The notes below the pieces were generated by a model. The model made no database searches. It was not told the origin of the DNA and saw only the letters and a list, made by a program, of their open reading frames with translations. Both the position numbers and the translations under genes were made by a program. Below, one piece after another: positions 11,269 to 22,601 of a DNA stretch of 64,000 nucleotides (within the stretch, counting starts at the first letter, position 1; every line of letters begins with the position of its first letter). Source of the DNA: Margaritispora aquatica (taxonomy: Eukaryota > Ascomycota > Leotiomycetes > Helotiales > Discinellaceae); the NCBI GenBank assembly GCA_007644065.1, contig VJWN01000002.1:955831-1019830 (forward strand), given 5' to 3'.

Positions 11269-14200
11269 ATGGCGTTCAGTTTTGGGGGTACGCCGCCGGC
11301 AGCATCTGCGGCTAGCAGCAATGCACAAATGGGTCAAGATCTTGAAGATATACAAACAGAGGTATACTTTCTGCGCGGCGCGTACTTTCTACAATTAGAC
11401 TTTGCTAACCCATATATTAGAATCTTGGGTGGTTAGCCCTCGCTGGAGAGTCCAAACTCCAATTGCTACCAGAAGCATGGCCGTCCGAACAACTACCGCC
11501 TCCAACTGCTTCGCTCATGAGCATAGCTCCGCACAAAGGACTTGTTGCAGCTGCAGGTCCAAATAGTATTATTGTTGCCAGAACAGAGTCAGTGCGAAAA
11601 GCCTTCGAGGGACCATCCACGGGAGATGACAACCGAAAACCATTTCAACCTGAGTTGACCTTGCCTATGGGCATGCGCATATCTCAGCTTGCGTTTACGG
11701 CAGATGAATTATATCTGGTACTGGCTGCAGAGGTGGGTGGAGGCTTGGCCGTCTATGATGTAAAAGCACTTATGGAAGGCTCAACGGCAACTGCTTTTGA
11801 ATTGTCTACCAATGGACAAGCTCTAAGAGCATTGATACCAAATCCTACTGCAGAGAAAGGCGAACTTCTTGCTTTAGTGACAAATGACGGTAACTTGATG
11901 ATGGCAAACCTGAAAACGCGAAGCTTCCACACAGGCCCCAATGGACAGGTGCTGAAGAGCGGCGTTAGTTGTGTGTCTTGGAGTACTAAGGGCAAACAGT
12001 TGGTTGCTGGGCTTGGAAATGGTTCTGCTTTTCAAATGACTCCTGAGGGGGAGGGGAAGGCAGAAATTCCTCGGCCACCTAATGCGGCAGGAGGTGATCA
12101 TGGTATGTATTTACCAACCAGAATTTTCTTTTTATACTGACGATGGTAGTATCATCAATCACATGGCTTGAAAACCACTGCTTCCTAATAGTTTTGACCC
12201 CATCAAATTTCGACCCAGGGCTAGCACCAGCTTCTACGTTCTTTGTGGTATCAAGAGATGCTGCAAACCAGACGAATTTCCTATTCCAAAAGATCTCAGA
12301 TCCGATAGGCAACTTTGGCATGAATCGATCCCCACCACATCACTTTTCGCTTCGTCTTCGAGACTATCCACCAAATTTACAAGATATGCTTGTTATTGCG
12401 TCCAGTGCTTCAAATGACATTGGCATTTTTAGCAAATCTAAGACTCCACTCACCAACAACAAACCAGCAGAAAAGGTGACTGGGATTTTTACAATGACCG
12501 AAATGTCTGACGATTCTCGTCGAGCCCAGCTTCCAATGAGTGCGGAACTTAATGATACGTCACCAATTGGTGTTGCTTTTGATCTTTCTAGTAGGGAGAA
12601 AGTTCACAAACCCATTCCAACGTACGAGGAGATCAATGAATCAGCAACACCGTTACCTGCTCTCATGGTTCTGAACAACGAAGGTGTACTAGCTGCCTGG
12701 TGGTTTATCTACGCGGACTCGGTACGAGAGGGCACGGTGTATCCTGGACTTGTGGCTGCTGAAGGTGCTAAATCCGCAATAAGTGCGCCGTCTGCGCCTG
12801 CGCAAGCTTCAACCTCGGCCTTTGGAAGTATTGCAAAGCCAGCCTTTGGCGCACCAACTGGTGCATTTGGTGGCACTACTACGTCCACCAGTGCATTCGG
12901 TTCAACAGCTGGCTCGGGAGTATTTGGAGGTGCCTCAGCTGCCCCAGGAGCATTTGGTGGGCCATCCGCTCTTGGTCAGAATAAGTCACCTTGGGGAGCT
13001 CCAGCAGCCACTGGTACATCTCCTGCCTCGACAGGTGTTTTCGGTGGATCATCCACCCTCGGTCAAAGCAAGTCGCCCTGGGGCACCTCGACATCAACTT
13101 CTACAACTCCAGGCACAAATGCTGCCTTTGGCACTCCCAGCTTTGGCCAAACAAGTTCTCCTGCTCTTGGATTAGGCAATAAAGTTTCCCCGTGGTCTAC
13201 AGGTTCCACTGCTCCAAATGCTGCATTTGGACAGTCAGGGGGTATAGCTAAGCCAGCCTCACCTTTCAGCACTACCACACCCAGCACTGGTCAATCGGCG
13301 TCTGGGTTTGCGGCATTTGCAACAAAGGGAGGCTTTGCAGCAGCTCCGAGTGCAGGTAGTGGGAGTATATTTGGTTCTGCCCAACAGCCTAGTCAAAGTC
13401 CTTTCTCCAAACCTGCCACAGGTGTATTCGGCACTAATCCTTCAACAACACCAAGTTCATTTGGAACACCCTCGGCACCAGTCAGTAGCATCTTCGGATC
13501 TCCATCCGCACCCAGCCAACCCAGTGGGCTTAGTTCTCCATTTGTACTTGGCTCAACATTCAAGGCCGACCCATCTGCCAAAAATGAGAACGAAACAACT
13601 ACTGCACCGAAAAGCTCCTTCTTCGGTGGGGCTTTCGGGGGCGCTCTTTCTGAAGCTGCAAAGCAACCCGTCGTTAGTGAGACAGCAGATGCTGAAATGG
13701 ACGCCGACGATGATTCTAAACCGGAGCCTGTCAAAGTAGAATCGACGACTCCATTGACAACACCAGCCGCTCCAAAGACTGCGTCGGTTTTCCCATCCTC
13801 CACTCCCACCACCAGTGGTCTCTTTGGTCTGCCATCAACGTCTTCAGGTCCAGCCGCTGCAAAGCCTGTTACTGCTGGTTTTAGTTTTGGCCAACCTTCT
13901 GCAGCGCCCAAGCCAGGTGGATTTTTTAGCAGTCTCAATCAAAGTACAGCGCCTGCAGCGGAGCCAAAAACCCCAACAACTGTTCCAATAAATCCATTTT
14001 CAAAGCCATTATCGACACCACAAATCAAGCAAGAACCAGCTTCAGACACTCCTGTACTAAGCAAAATTCCTGAGGCTCCATTTCCTCCAGAGCCTTCTAG
14101 TACACCTGTTCCTACCAAAGAATCCCCTCTGCCACCCGACACTACCAGTAAAACACCCTTTACCGCCGGCGATTCTTCCAACTCGTCCTCAATAGGAGGA

Positions 14201-15955
14201 GCAGATGCACCATTCCCACCAGACTTCGTCAGCAAACCACCTCCCCCAAAATCTGAACCTTCGTTCTCGCTCATTCCTGAAAAGAAGCCCATACCCGCGA
14301 ATCTCATACCACCAAGCGATGTTCCTGGTGGCCCGGATGATGACGGACACTCCTCAGGATTCCTGACGGAAGAAGAAGATGAGAGTGAGGAAGGAAGTGG
14401 TGAAGATGTCGCAAAAGATCTGAGCCCTGTCTCCGAAACTCGTCCTACTCCTGGATTCACCCCAGAAAGCTCTTTCGGTGCATTGAAGACCCGGGGTTCT
14501 GAAGCCAGTAGCTTTAGCCATATTTCAAAACCAGCGCCACTAAACCAACCACGCTCACTATTCGGAGAGATTGGTATCTCGGCGCCTATGTTACCTCCTC
14601 CTAAGCCTCAACAAAGCCCAAGATCACCAAGCCCTATCAGGACCGCAATTCCTCCAAGAATGGCACGTCCTGATACCTCCCGATCTGTAAGTGCCCCAGG
14701 AGCTGCATCTCAGATGTTGGGCGGCCATAGAAATGGAGCACGCCCAGTTGCTCCAGCATCCCACACCATGAATAACTTTCAACCTTCACTACAGCAGAGA
14801 CAGGCCGAAGAAGAACGTCGTGCAAGGTCCAAGGTTCGACGAGAAGCTGAAGAGATCCGTGCACTGGATGATGAGGAAGATGACAGAATCCAGCAGCATC
14901 TTGCCTCTGACATTATCCCAACCAAGATACTTGACGAATTTGAAGCTCACACCAACTATGTGAACAACGAGTCCACCGAAACTGTTGCGGCTCAAGTAGA
15001 GACTGTGTACCGTGATATCAATGCCATGATAGATACGCTAGGCCTCAATGCACGGAGTCTTGAGAGTTTTATTCGGGGGCACACAGAGCAGTACAAAGAG
15101 GAAGGCCGAACTAGGAAAGATCTAGAAGATGACGAAGACTGGTGTCTAGTAGAGGTTGAAGACCTTGCTGTTATTGTTGAGAGTGAGCTAGCTAGGGAGT
15201 TGGAGAGCGGTCGTGTAAGAGATGTGGCTGGCAAACTTGAGACGTGTTCCGCTCTCCAGAAGGACATCAGCCGCCTGAGAGCAAAGCATGAAGATGTCAA
15301 GAAGGTTGTCGACGCTCTACGAGATCCTCATCAGCTTGCAACCGCTCGAGCGCAGCCTCTTAGCTCGGAGCAGTCAGCACAACAAAATGATCTTAGACGA
15401 GATTTCACCGCATTCCAAAAACTTCTCTCTGAGGCTGAAGAAGGCCTCGTCGTTCTCAAGGCGAAGCTAGTGTCGCAAAGTTCGTCTCAGGGTAAGGTCG
15501 GTGGGGCAGGTCCAACAGTGGAAGCAGTCCTGAGAACAATTGCAAAGATGACAAGCATGGCGGAAAAGAGGAGTGGGGATGTTGATGTTCTAGAAGGACA
15601 AATGAGAAAATTACGATTCGGCTCAACCGCAAGCTTTGGTAGTAGGGAGGGATCGCCTTTTGCTACACCACAAAAAAACCATCGGGCTTCAATGAGAACT
15701 CCTGGTGCAAGCAGTTACGGCTTATTTTATACACCAGACAGCGTCAAAGAAACTCCACAACGATTTCAGAGTTCAGTCATGTCTTCCACAAGCTCTTTCG
15801 GTAGAAGCGTCTCACCACGGAAAAAGATGAGCGGTTATACCCCAGAAGAGAAAATGCTGTTGCGGAGCAAGTTAGCCAGGAAGAAAGAAGTTACGGATAA
15901 GCTCAAGTCCGCATTATCGAAAACCGGGACTCGTGTACGAACGATGGATGCTTGA
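11269..15955 (+). CDS. NUP159: FG-nucleoporin Nup159 (Nup214 type)
   Basis: Cytoplasmic-face nuclear pore protein, part of the Nup82 complex, which docks the DEAD-box helicase Dbp5 for mRNA export. Exons 11269-11361, 11421-12102 and 12150-15955 give 1526 residues. The first roughly 480 residues look like the N-terminal beta-propeller (ESKLQLLPEAW and later strands). A long FG-repeat domain follows (AFG, FGG, FGQ, FGxP units), then a Pro/Ser-rich acidic linker and a C-terminal coiled-coil region containing TETVAAQVETVYRDINAMID, where Nup82-complex contacts are expected. The motif LGQxKSPWG occurs twice, and a related LGNKVSPW once. Paralogous FG nucleoporins are the only alternative, but propeller plus FG plus coiled coil fits Nup159. 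Confidence 0.9.
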
Positions 15956-16446
15956 TAGGATCATATAGTCCTCATATCTTCAGCGTTGGCATGAATTCTC
16001 ATAGGATGTTTTATGAGTTCATGATTAGGCGCTGATAGTATCTAGCGGCTAGCATTAGTCACTAGCGAATTAAAGATGTATAACAGTTGTAACTCCATAG
16101 CTCGAAACATTGTCTCCTTTTGACATATTTGCCTATTCCATGCTTCCTCTCAACTAAAAACGAATACTAATCCCAGCACCGCCATAGCCTCAAATCCTTC
16201 GGTCTCCTTCAGCCCAGATCTAGATGGGAGTTATTGAACCTGTCGCTGTCCTGTCTTAAAAATATGACTACATCCAATCATTCGCGCTACGTCCGATCGC
16301 ATGCATGTATGCGATTTGTTGGTTGGGTTGCGATCGACAACCGCTGAGACATTGTGTAGGACGAAAATAGTTCAGGCTGACAATCACGATACATATCAAC
16401 AACAGTTGGGCTTTGCAATTTTATCCCCGGAACGGATGGATGCAAC
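15956..16446. other. intergenic region, no gene seen
   Basis: About 0.49 kb between NUP159 and the lectin-like gene; 3' UTR and promoter space. It contains dense near-repeats such as gcatgcatgtatgcg but no feature I can name. Confidence 0.5.
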
Positions 16447-17953
16447 ATGACTTCAAACCCGGGTGTCCAGCACTTCTCCTCCCTCCCAGAAGTTGCCTTT
16501 CACGTGGGCCCCGAAGTAGCTATTGATGCTGGTAAGGAGGTCCAAGGGGAAAAGCCAGTAGGAGGTCAAACTGGGAATTCAAAAGGTTCTTTCTGGTTCT
16601 GGTCGACATGGAGAAGAAACACCCGAATTTTGGTTGTGGGTGGGATCGTTTTGATTGTTGTTCTAGCAGCTGTTGTTGGTGGTGTTTTGGGGGTTTTCAT
16701 GAGCAAGAAACAAGCGAGGTATGCAATCATCTTCGAGGAGAAAGACAAAATACTTTCATGATACAACATTCTATGAACCCTTGTTATTGACTCGCTTCTC
16801 TAGTTCCAATCTATTGCCGTCACAAGACTCGACACCAACTGCAACCCAATCTTCTGTGTCAGCTCCCACTAGTGTGTCGGTATGTCGTAACACAATATGT
16901 CCTTCCATGCTAGCGATTGTGCCGGACTCGACCCCCTCATCACCTTCTGATTCCCACATTCTCTTTACACTCGGCCAAGATGGCTCTATTTATCACAGAA
17001 GAGGAGATGGCGTCACCTGGTTTACGAACTGGGTTGCTCTCAACGGGACAGTAGCTAGCCAGCCTTCCGCCGTAACATTCAATCTCTCGAGCTCACAGAA
17101 TCAGACAAACGTGTTTGCCTTGGATGCAAACAACAATTTGCGGGCTCTTACATACAAGAACGGGGTTTGGGACTCAAATTGGCTTAATCTAGGTGGTGCA
17201 CTCGCTGGCCCGATCTCAGCATGCTCTTCATCACTGGGCTCAATCGACTTAGTTGGACGAGAAGGAAATAGCAGTTTACTACAAATGACCTGGAAATCAA
17301 CCGTACCCACCTACTCGCCATGGCTTAAAATATCAGATAACACGGCCAGTCTACCTTTCGTCACATGTCCCGGGCATCAGAATGGTGTTATAGACGTTAT
17401 CTGTTACGGTCAAGTGCGCGCTCCATTCGATTTCTGGGTCCAAAGGATTGATGACTTGGGCGGGCGGTGGGTCCCTAAGGGAGGCACTTTCATCGGTGAC
17501 CCTTTTTCGCTCGCTAGAGGCCCGGGACGGATCGATTACTTCGGCATTGGAGCAGACAAGGCCATGTACCATATGTCCTGGACATCTGTTGCTGGATACA
17601 GCTTCTTCCAGAGCTTAGGAGGGGCATTTGAGTCCGTCCCGTACGCTATTGCTATTTCAGCGGATCGGATTGACGTGATTGCCGTGGGAACGGATGATCG
17701 GTTGAAGCACAAGGCTCTGATAGGTTCGACGTGGAGTTCGAGTTGGGATGATCTGGGTGGAAGCTTCAATAGTGCCCCTGTTGCGATTGTAGGAAGCTCG
17801 GGGAAAGCGTGTGTTTTTGGGATAGGAAGTGATGGTGGTGTATTCCATGGAACGTGGACGGTGGGAGCTGGTGCGTCTTGGAGTGCTGGTAGTGGGTGGA
17901 TTACTGATGGGGGAGCTATGTCTATCAAATGGCTGAGAGTTGCAAGTTCTTGA
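16447..17953 (+). CDS. membrane-anchored lectin-like beta-propeller protein
   Basis: Two exons, 16447-16718 and 16804-17953, give 473 residues. A hydrophilic N-terminal tail of about 59 residues with a WRRN basic stop is followed by one strongly hydrophobic segment (ILVVGGIVLIVVLAAVVGGVLGV) and then a Ser/Thr-rich stalk. This predicts a type II membrane protein with the rest outside the cell or in the secretory lumen. The large C-terminal part is built of repeated strands with Trp and Gly-Gly turns (SNWLNLGGAL, GRWVPKGGTF, FFQSLGGAF, SSWDDLGGSF). This resembles the fucose-specific-lectin / PLL-like propeller families. Several N-glycosylation sequons (NGT, NLS, NQT) fit an external location. 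Sugar specificity cannot be read. Lectin-type propeller: moderate; membrane topology: good. Confidence 0.72.
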
Positions 17954-18624
17954 GCTCGCTTACTTATAAGGTGTATTTGAAGTATGAACACGTCAGATCA
18001 GGATCTAGTCGTTCAGTATCGCTAAATGGGCAATAATTGGAGGCAGGGTTAAGTCAGTATGTATTGGTAGTTGTTAATTGATTTTACTACAATCATTATC
18101 CGCGAAATCAATACTCCCTACTGAAATATTCAATGACGACAAAACGTTAATTTTGATTATTAATCCAAAACACACCGATCTCATGCACCTAATCGGACCT
18201 CCGATTTCTTTTGCCAAGTCATGATTTGTGAGTTGCACCTCAGTCGTAGGTTGTTTTCATGTTGGAATTTTCCGAATCTCTATTAATAGAGATTCGTCAC
18301 TTAATCTTACACGTAGACCCACTGGACAGCTCGGAGCAGAAGAGGAGGGGACGGTGAATGTTGCCTTGATGTTCACTGTTCGCATGATGAAAAATTCTCC
18401 CCACCATTCCCCGCCATTAGGCAACGAGCAAATTGCTGACCATCAAAGCCAATGATCGATGTTTTTTCAGCTCCACGATAATCTTGAGGTGGCTAATGAT
18501 ACTACCTACCTATTTATCTTAACTGCAAAGTTCGTTATTATGTTTAGAAAACTTCTAGAATCATCCGCTTGTCTCTACATAACTAGGGATATTATGATAC
18601 ACCCCGCAGCAGCGACCTCGCTTC
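17954..18624. other. intergenic region with a 24-bp palindrome
   Basis: About 0.67 kb, AT-rich. It holds a perfect 24-bp palindrome at 18273-18296 upstream of the AAA gene. An open frame at 18459-18791 overlaps the start of the AAA coding frame and is treated as a shadow. Confidence 0.45.
18273..18296. repeat. 24-bp perfect palindrome
   Basis: The half-site cgaatctctatt is followed immediately by its exact reverse complement, with no loop. It lies about 330 bp upstream of the AAA ATPase start. It could be a dimer-binding operator or a small insertion footprint; the sequence does not say which. Confidence 0.6.
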
Positions 18625-20049
18625 TTGAACCTCCAGTCTATTGGGATTCTGGAGCTATTGTTTCTACACGAGATCATAGAAGAAGGACTATCAAAATCGA
18701 ATCTTCTAAGCAACGCGCCAGAAGTAAGGGAAGCCGAGTCCAGGATGTCAATATCAACGAAGGGCCAATTTTCAAGCAGGGCCATCTTTGAGAAGCTCGC
18801 AGGAGGACATGATTATCTGACCCAAGCTCAGTTCCAAGAAGCACTCAACAGCGAATTTCCAAACCGAGATGTCGAGGCGTTCAATGTTAACGATCTGAAT
18901 CAGAACGGGGTGTATACTCTGGATGCGTTTACTATTGCTTCCTATCTTATAGGTAGAATTCAGCGAACGATAGCGGTCTCGGATGACAACCCCGGAGATG
19001 AGGATAATCTCGAGGCTGGGGAAGAAGAATTGAAAGAAGCTCCTGCAAGTTCAATTCTCAGGGAGAAACCAAACATTAAATGGGGAGACATTGCTGGTCT
19101 TGAATCTGCTGAGGAGAAGCTTCGGGAAGCAGTTGTTTTACCGGCCAAGTTTCCTCAGCTATTTAGCGGCAGGCGAAAAGCTAGTGGAGGTATTCTCCTA
19201 TATGGTCCTCCAGGGACAGGAAAGAGTTACTTAGCCAAGGCTGCGGCCACGGAAGCAGATATGTCAATCTTCAGCATAAGTAGTAGCAATATGGTGTCAA
19301 GATGGCTTGGTGTAAGCGAAAAGATAGTGAAAGCGCTCTTCGAAATGGCGCGGGAGAATCAGCCATCCATAGTCTTTATCGATGAGTTTGACGCCATCGG
19401 CGGTGCTCGAGTCGCCGCCAGTGAAGATCAACTTATTCATGGCCTGAAAACCGAACTCATGTTCCAGATCGATGGTGTGGGAACTGAAAATACAGGTGTG
19501 TTCATCCTTGCTGCCACAAACTTGCCTTGGATGTTGGATCCTGCGTTAGGGGCTCGCTTTCGAAAGCAGGTGTACATTCCGTTGCCGGACGAAGCGGCAA
19601 GAACTCAGATGCTTAAGATTCATACGGGCATGTCTTTTCATTTGAGTGAAGACGAGCTTGCGCAGTTTGCGAAGATGACGGAGGGCTTTTCGGGGAGTGA
19701 TATCGGTAATGCTGTGCGAGAAGCGTTGATACAACCTGCGAGGAAGGTTATTTCGAGTAAACATTGGCGCAAAGTTTGTTGTGAATCTCAATAGCCACCA
19801 GATACTTGAAAACTAATTTCTACACAGGTTCATCAGAATGGCACAGAGATGTTTACACCTTGTCAACCGAGTGATAGAAGTGCTCTACCTATGACCTGGC
19901 ACAATGTACAAGCCGCGAAATTGATTGTCCCGCCCGTTTTGGTGGAGGATCTCTTTACGATGATTCAGAAAATAGAGCCATCTGTTAGTAAGAAGGATAT
20001 TGTGAAGTGTGCAGAATGGGCTGAGAGTTATAGAATGGAGGGATCGTGA
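18625..20049 (+). CDS. Vps4-like AAA ATPase with EH/EF-hand-like N-terminus
   Basis: Two exons, 18625-19773 and 19828-20049, give 456 residues; the start could instead be Met41 (18745). Residues about 50-115 look like one EF-hand/EH module (FEKLAGGHDYLTQAQFQEAL and a DLNQNGVYTLDA loop at 90-101 with position 12 not acidic). The AAA domain is closest to Vps4: IKWGDIAGLESAEEKLREAV, Walker A GPPGTGKS (194-201), pore-loop RWLGVSE, Walker B IVFIDEFD, sensor-1 AATN, GARFRKQVYIPLPD, and a short C-terminal Vps4-type helix region (LPMTWHNVQAAKL). No MIT domain is present. The SRRIK arginine-finger site of Vps4 reads IHGLK here, so both arginines are lost. Function unknown; ESCRT-III remodelling by analogy is only a guess. 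The intron donor GTTTGT is weak. Confidence 0.82.
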
Positions 20050-20622
20050 GTGGGGTACTTGCGCTAGTGAAAGGTGATGTTGATTTGAAGCAAAAGTTGT
20101 GAATGCAATGCATTCCATTCCGCCTAAGTTATTCCTCGAAAGATGATGAGAAGAGATACTCGGATGACCGTTTCTAAGGACTCAGACATGTTAATAACTC
20201 GCAAGAGGTTGTGTCCATCCAAATACTTACTACCTTACCTTAGCTTCTCGGCTCCCCTGAATCCAAAATCCAAAAGCTTCAAAGTTCTCGCTTGCGGCTC
20301 ATCTGTGGCGTGTGATTGGGAAGCTTCCGATGCGAGCAAGGGGCTTAGGTGGCTGGCTTCCAATTGATGCTGCACAGCCACTTGCTGACACCTGCGAGCT
20401 CAGCTGCCCCTCCATAAGGTACGGCTGAAGATACTCTACCTTACTCTCTTAGGGCTATTTACCTCGACTTCATTCTCTATACCTCTGGATCCAGATCCAA
20501 GCCGGAAACTCTCAAGGAATTTGCTCGAATTCAACCTGAGCTTGAGGCCGAGCCTCAGCCATTGAACCTCTACGATAAATACACCATCGAACTCTTAACC
20601 TTGCCCCGCCCTCCTCGTCGAC
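20050..20622. other. intergenic region, no gene seen
   Basis: About 0.57 kb between the AAA gene and the metacaspase; promoter and leader of the metacaspase. Nothing else recognised. Confidence 0.5.
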
Positions 20623-22010
20623 ATGTCTTACGGAGGTAATCAGTATGGCTACGGCCAGCAGCAGAACCAAGGTCAATACCAAGGACAGTATCAAGGACAG
20701 TACCAAGGGCAATACCATGTGGGTTATGTAGAATGAACCCAAATCCATGTTCTGACCATTCTCAAAGCAGCCGCCGCCGCAACAGTATGGTGGAGGAGGT
20801 GGTTATCAACAACAAGGCATGCAGTCTCTCGTGCCCTATAAGAAAACTCTCTAACATGGAAATTAGCGGCCCCTCACATGCCTCCACAAGGCCAGCAGAG
20901 CTTCGCGCATGGTGCGCCCCAAGGATACAACTTTCAGTACTCGAATTGCTCTGGCAGAAAGAAAGCGCTTCTGATTGGTATCAACTACTTTGGCACAAGT
21001 GCTGAGTTGCGTGGATGTATCAACGATGTCCGTAATATGACAGCATATCTGATCGAACACCGCGGATATAGAAGAGAGGATATGGTCACTCTCACCGACG
21101 ACGAACAGAACCCTCAGTCGCAACCGACAAAGAACAATATGCTCCGTGCAATGGCATGGCTCGTCAATGGAGTTCAGCCAAACGACTCTTTGTTTTTCCA
21201 TTATTCTGGTATGAACCCCCTGCCTGTATCCATTTGAGAATAAATCGCTGATTGTTAAAGGGCACGGAGGACAGGCTCAGGATCTTGATGGAGACGAGGA
21301 GGACGGAACTGATGAGACAATTTACCCAGTGGACTTCAAGACTGCAGGCCATATCCTAGATGACCAACTGCATTCTATTATGGTAACACCTCTTCCTGCT
21401 GGAGCTCGCTTGACAGCTATTTTTGACAGTTGTCATTCCGGCTCTGTCCTTGACTTGCCGTACATCTATTCAACCCAGGGTGTTCTCAAAGAGCCCAACC
21501 TCGCCAAAGAGGCCGGTATGGGACTGCTTGGAGCATTCTCTTCATACAGCAGGGGTGATCTAGGAGGTGCTGCAAGCAGTATTTTTGGATTCGTGAAGAA
21601 GGCGGTTTCGGGAGATGATGCATATAATCAAACCATGCGGACGAAGACATCGCCAGCGGATGTGATAATGTGGTCGGGAAGCAAAGATGATCAGACCTCG
21701 TATGTGCAATCTTCTTTGATCAGTGAGGCAACTCAAAGCAACTGCTAAACTTACTTCTATTCAGTGCCGATGCAACCATCGCCTCGAAAGCGACTGGTGC
21801 TATGTCTTTTGCATTCATAAGTGCGATGAAGACGAACCCACAACAGAGTTACGTCCAACTTCTCAACAGTGTCCGTGAAATTCTCGCCGCCAAATATAGC
21901 CAAAAGCCACAACTCAGCTGCAGTCACCCTCTTGGTAAGTGATGGAAAAGATCTACATCTGTACAGAAACCTAACTTCCCATAGACACCAGCTTGCTCTT
22001 TATCATGTAG
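20623..22010 (+). CDS. MCA1: type I metacaspase
   Basis: Caspase-fold cysteine protease, cleaving after Arg/Lys; in fungi tied to protein quality control and stress death. Six exons: 20623-20718, 20768-20816, 20867-21208, 21261-21699, 21765-21934 and 21985-22010, giving 373 residues. The N-terminal prodomain is Gln/Gly/Tyr-rich (repeated QYQGQ units, then [16 protein letters not shown]), as in yeast Mca1. The catalytic dyad is His164 in HYSGHGGQ, rebuilt across intron 3, and Cys220 in DSCHSGS. The fold core [13 protein letters not shown] is intact. Intron 2 (20817-20866) has no usable GT donor in phase and appears to be a GC-AG intron with a good CTAAC branch. The gene converges with MCM4. 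Confidence 0.95.
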
Positions 22011-22601
22011 ACGTTCGGTTTGGAAAATTGCGTTACAACCCCAGGTCTAGGGTGGGAAAGGTCGGGCGTTTAAGCCTTATGATCACAGGATCTAGGGGCA
22101 TGCTTGGATGATCTTTGAGGATTGTTGAGTTATGTAGTGGACTAGCATTTCGTTCCACTTCAAAATACCATGATATTCATAAAATTTATGTCCGCGACAT
22201 AGATAGGAGGTATCAATCTATCATGGCGTTGTGATATTGTTTAGTGCGGCGAATCCCCCTTAATTACTCACTGTCTCGAAGGCTGGTTGAAAAACATAGC
22301 GAAGTAGCAAGGTAAGTAGCTGGCTTGTGCTAATCCAGATCCTGATTGTCATACCAGCAATGTAAATTGGCTCAGTGACAGATGGATGTTATTGATAACG
22401 AGAAACTAAGTCAATGGAGTACTGTCACCAACACCCAATGCGATCTAGAATGGTATTCATCCCGCTTCATTCATAACTAAGGTATCCCATCATCGACATC
22501 TATCATTAAGACATACAATGCACTCTTAACCCGCGATATGCACTCATTAACCCGTACGGCACTCCCACAAACGCCTGCGTTTCCATTTTATGATACCAAA
22601 T
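22011..22601. other. convergent 3' intergenic region
   Basis: About 0.59 kb between the stop codons of MCA1 and MCM4; 3' UTR space. No gene or repeat recognised. Confidence 0.5.

Noticed and set aside
13393..14460. Two minus-strand frames of about 180 codons inside NUP159
   Set aside because: Low-complexity antisense of FG and Ser/Pro repeats.
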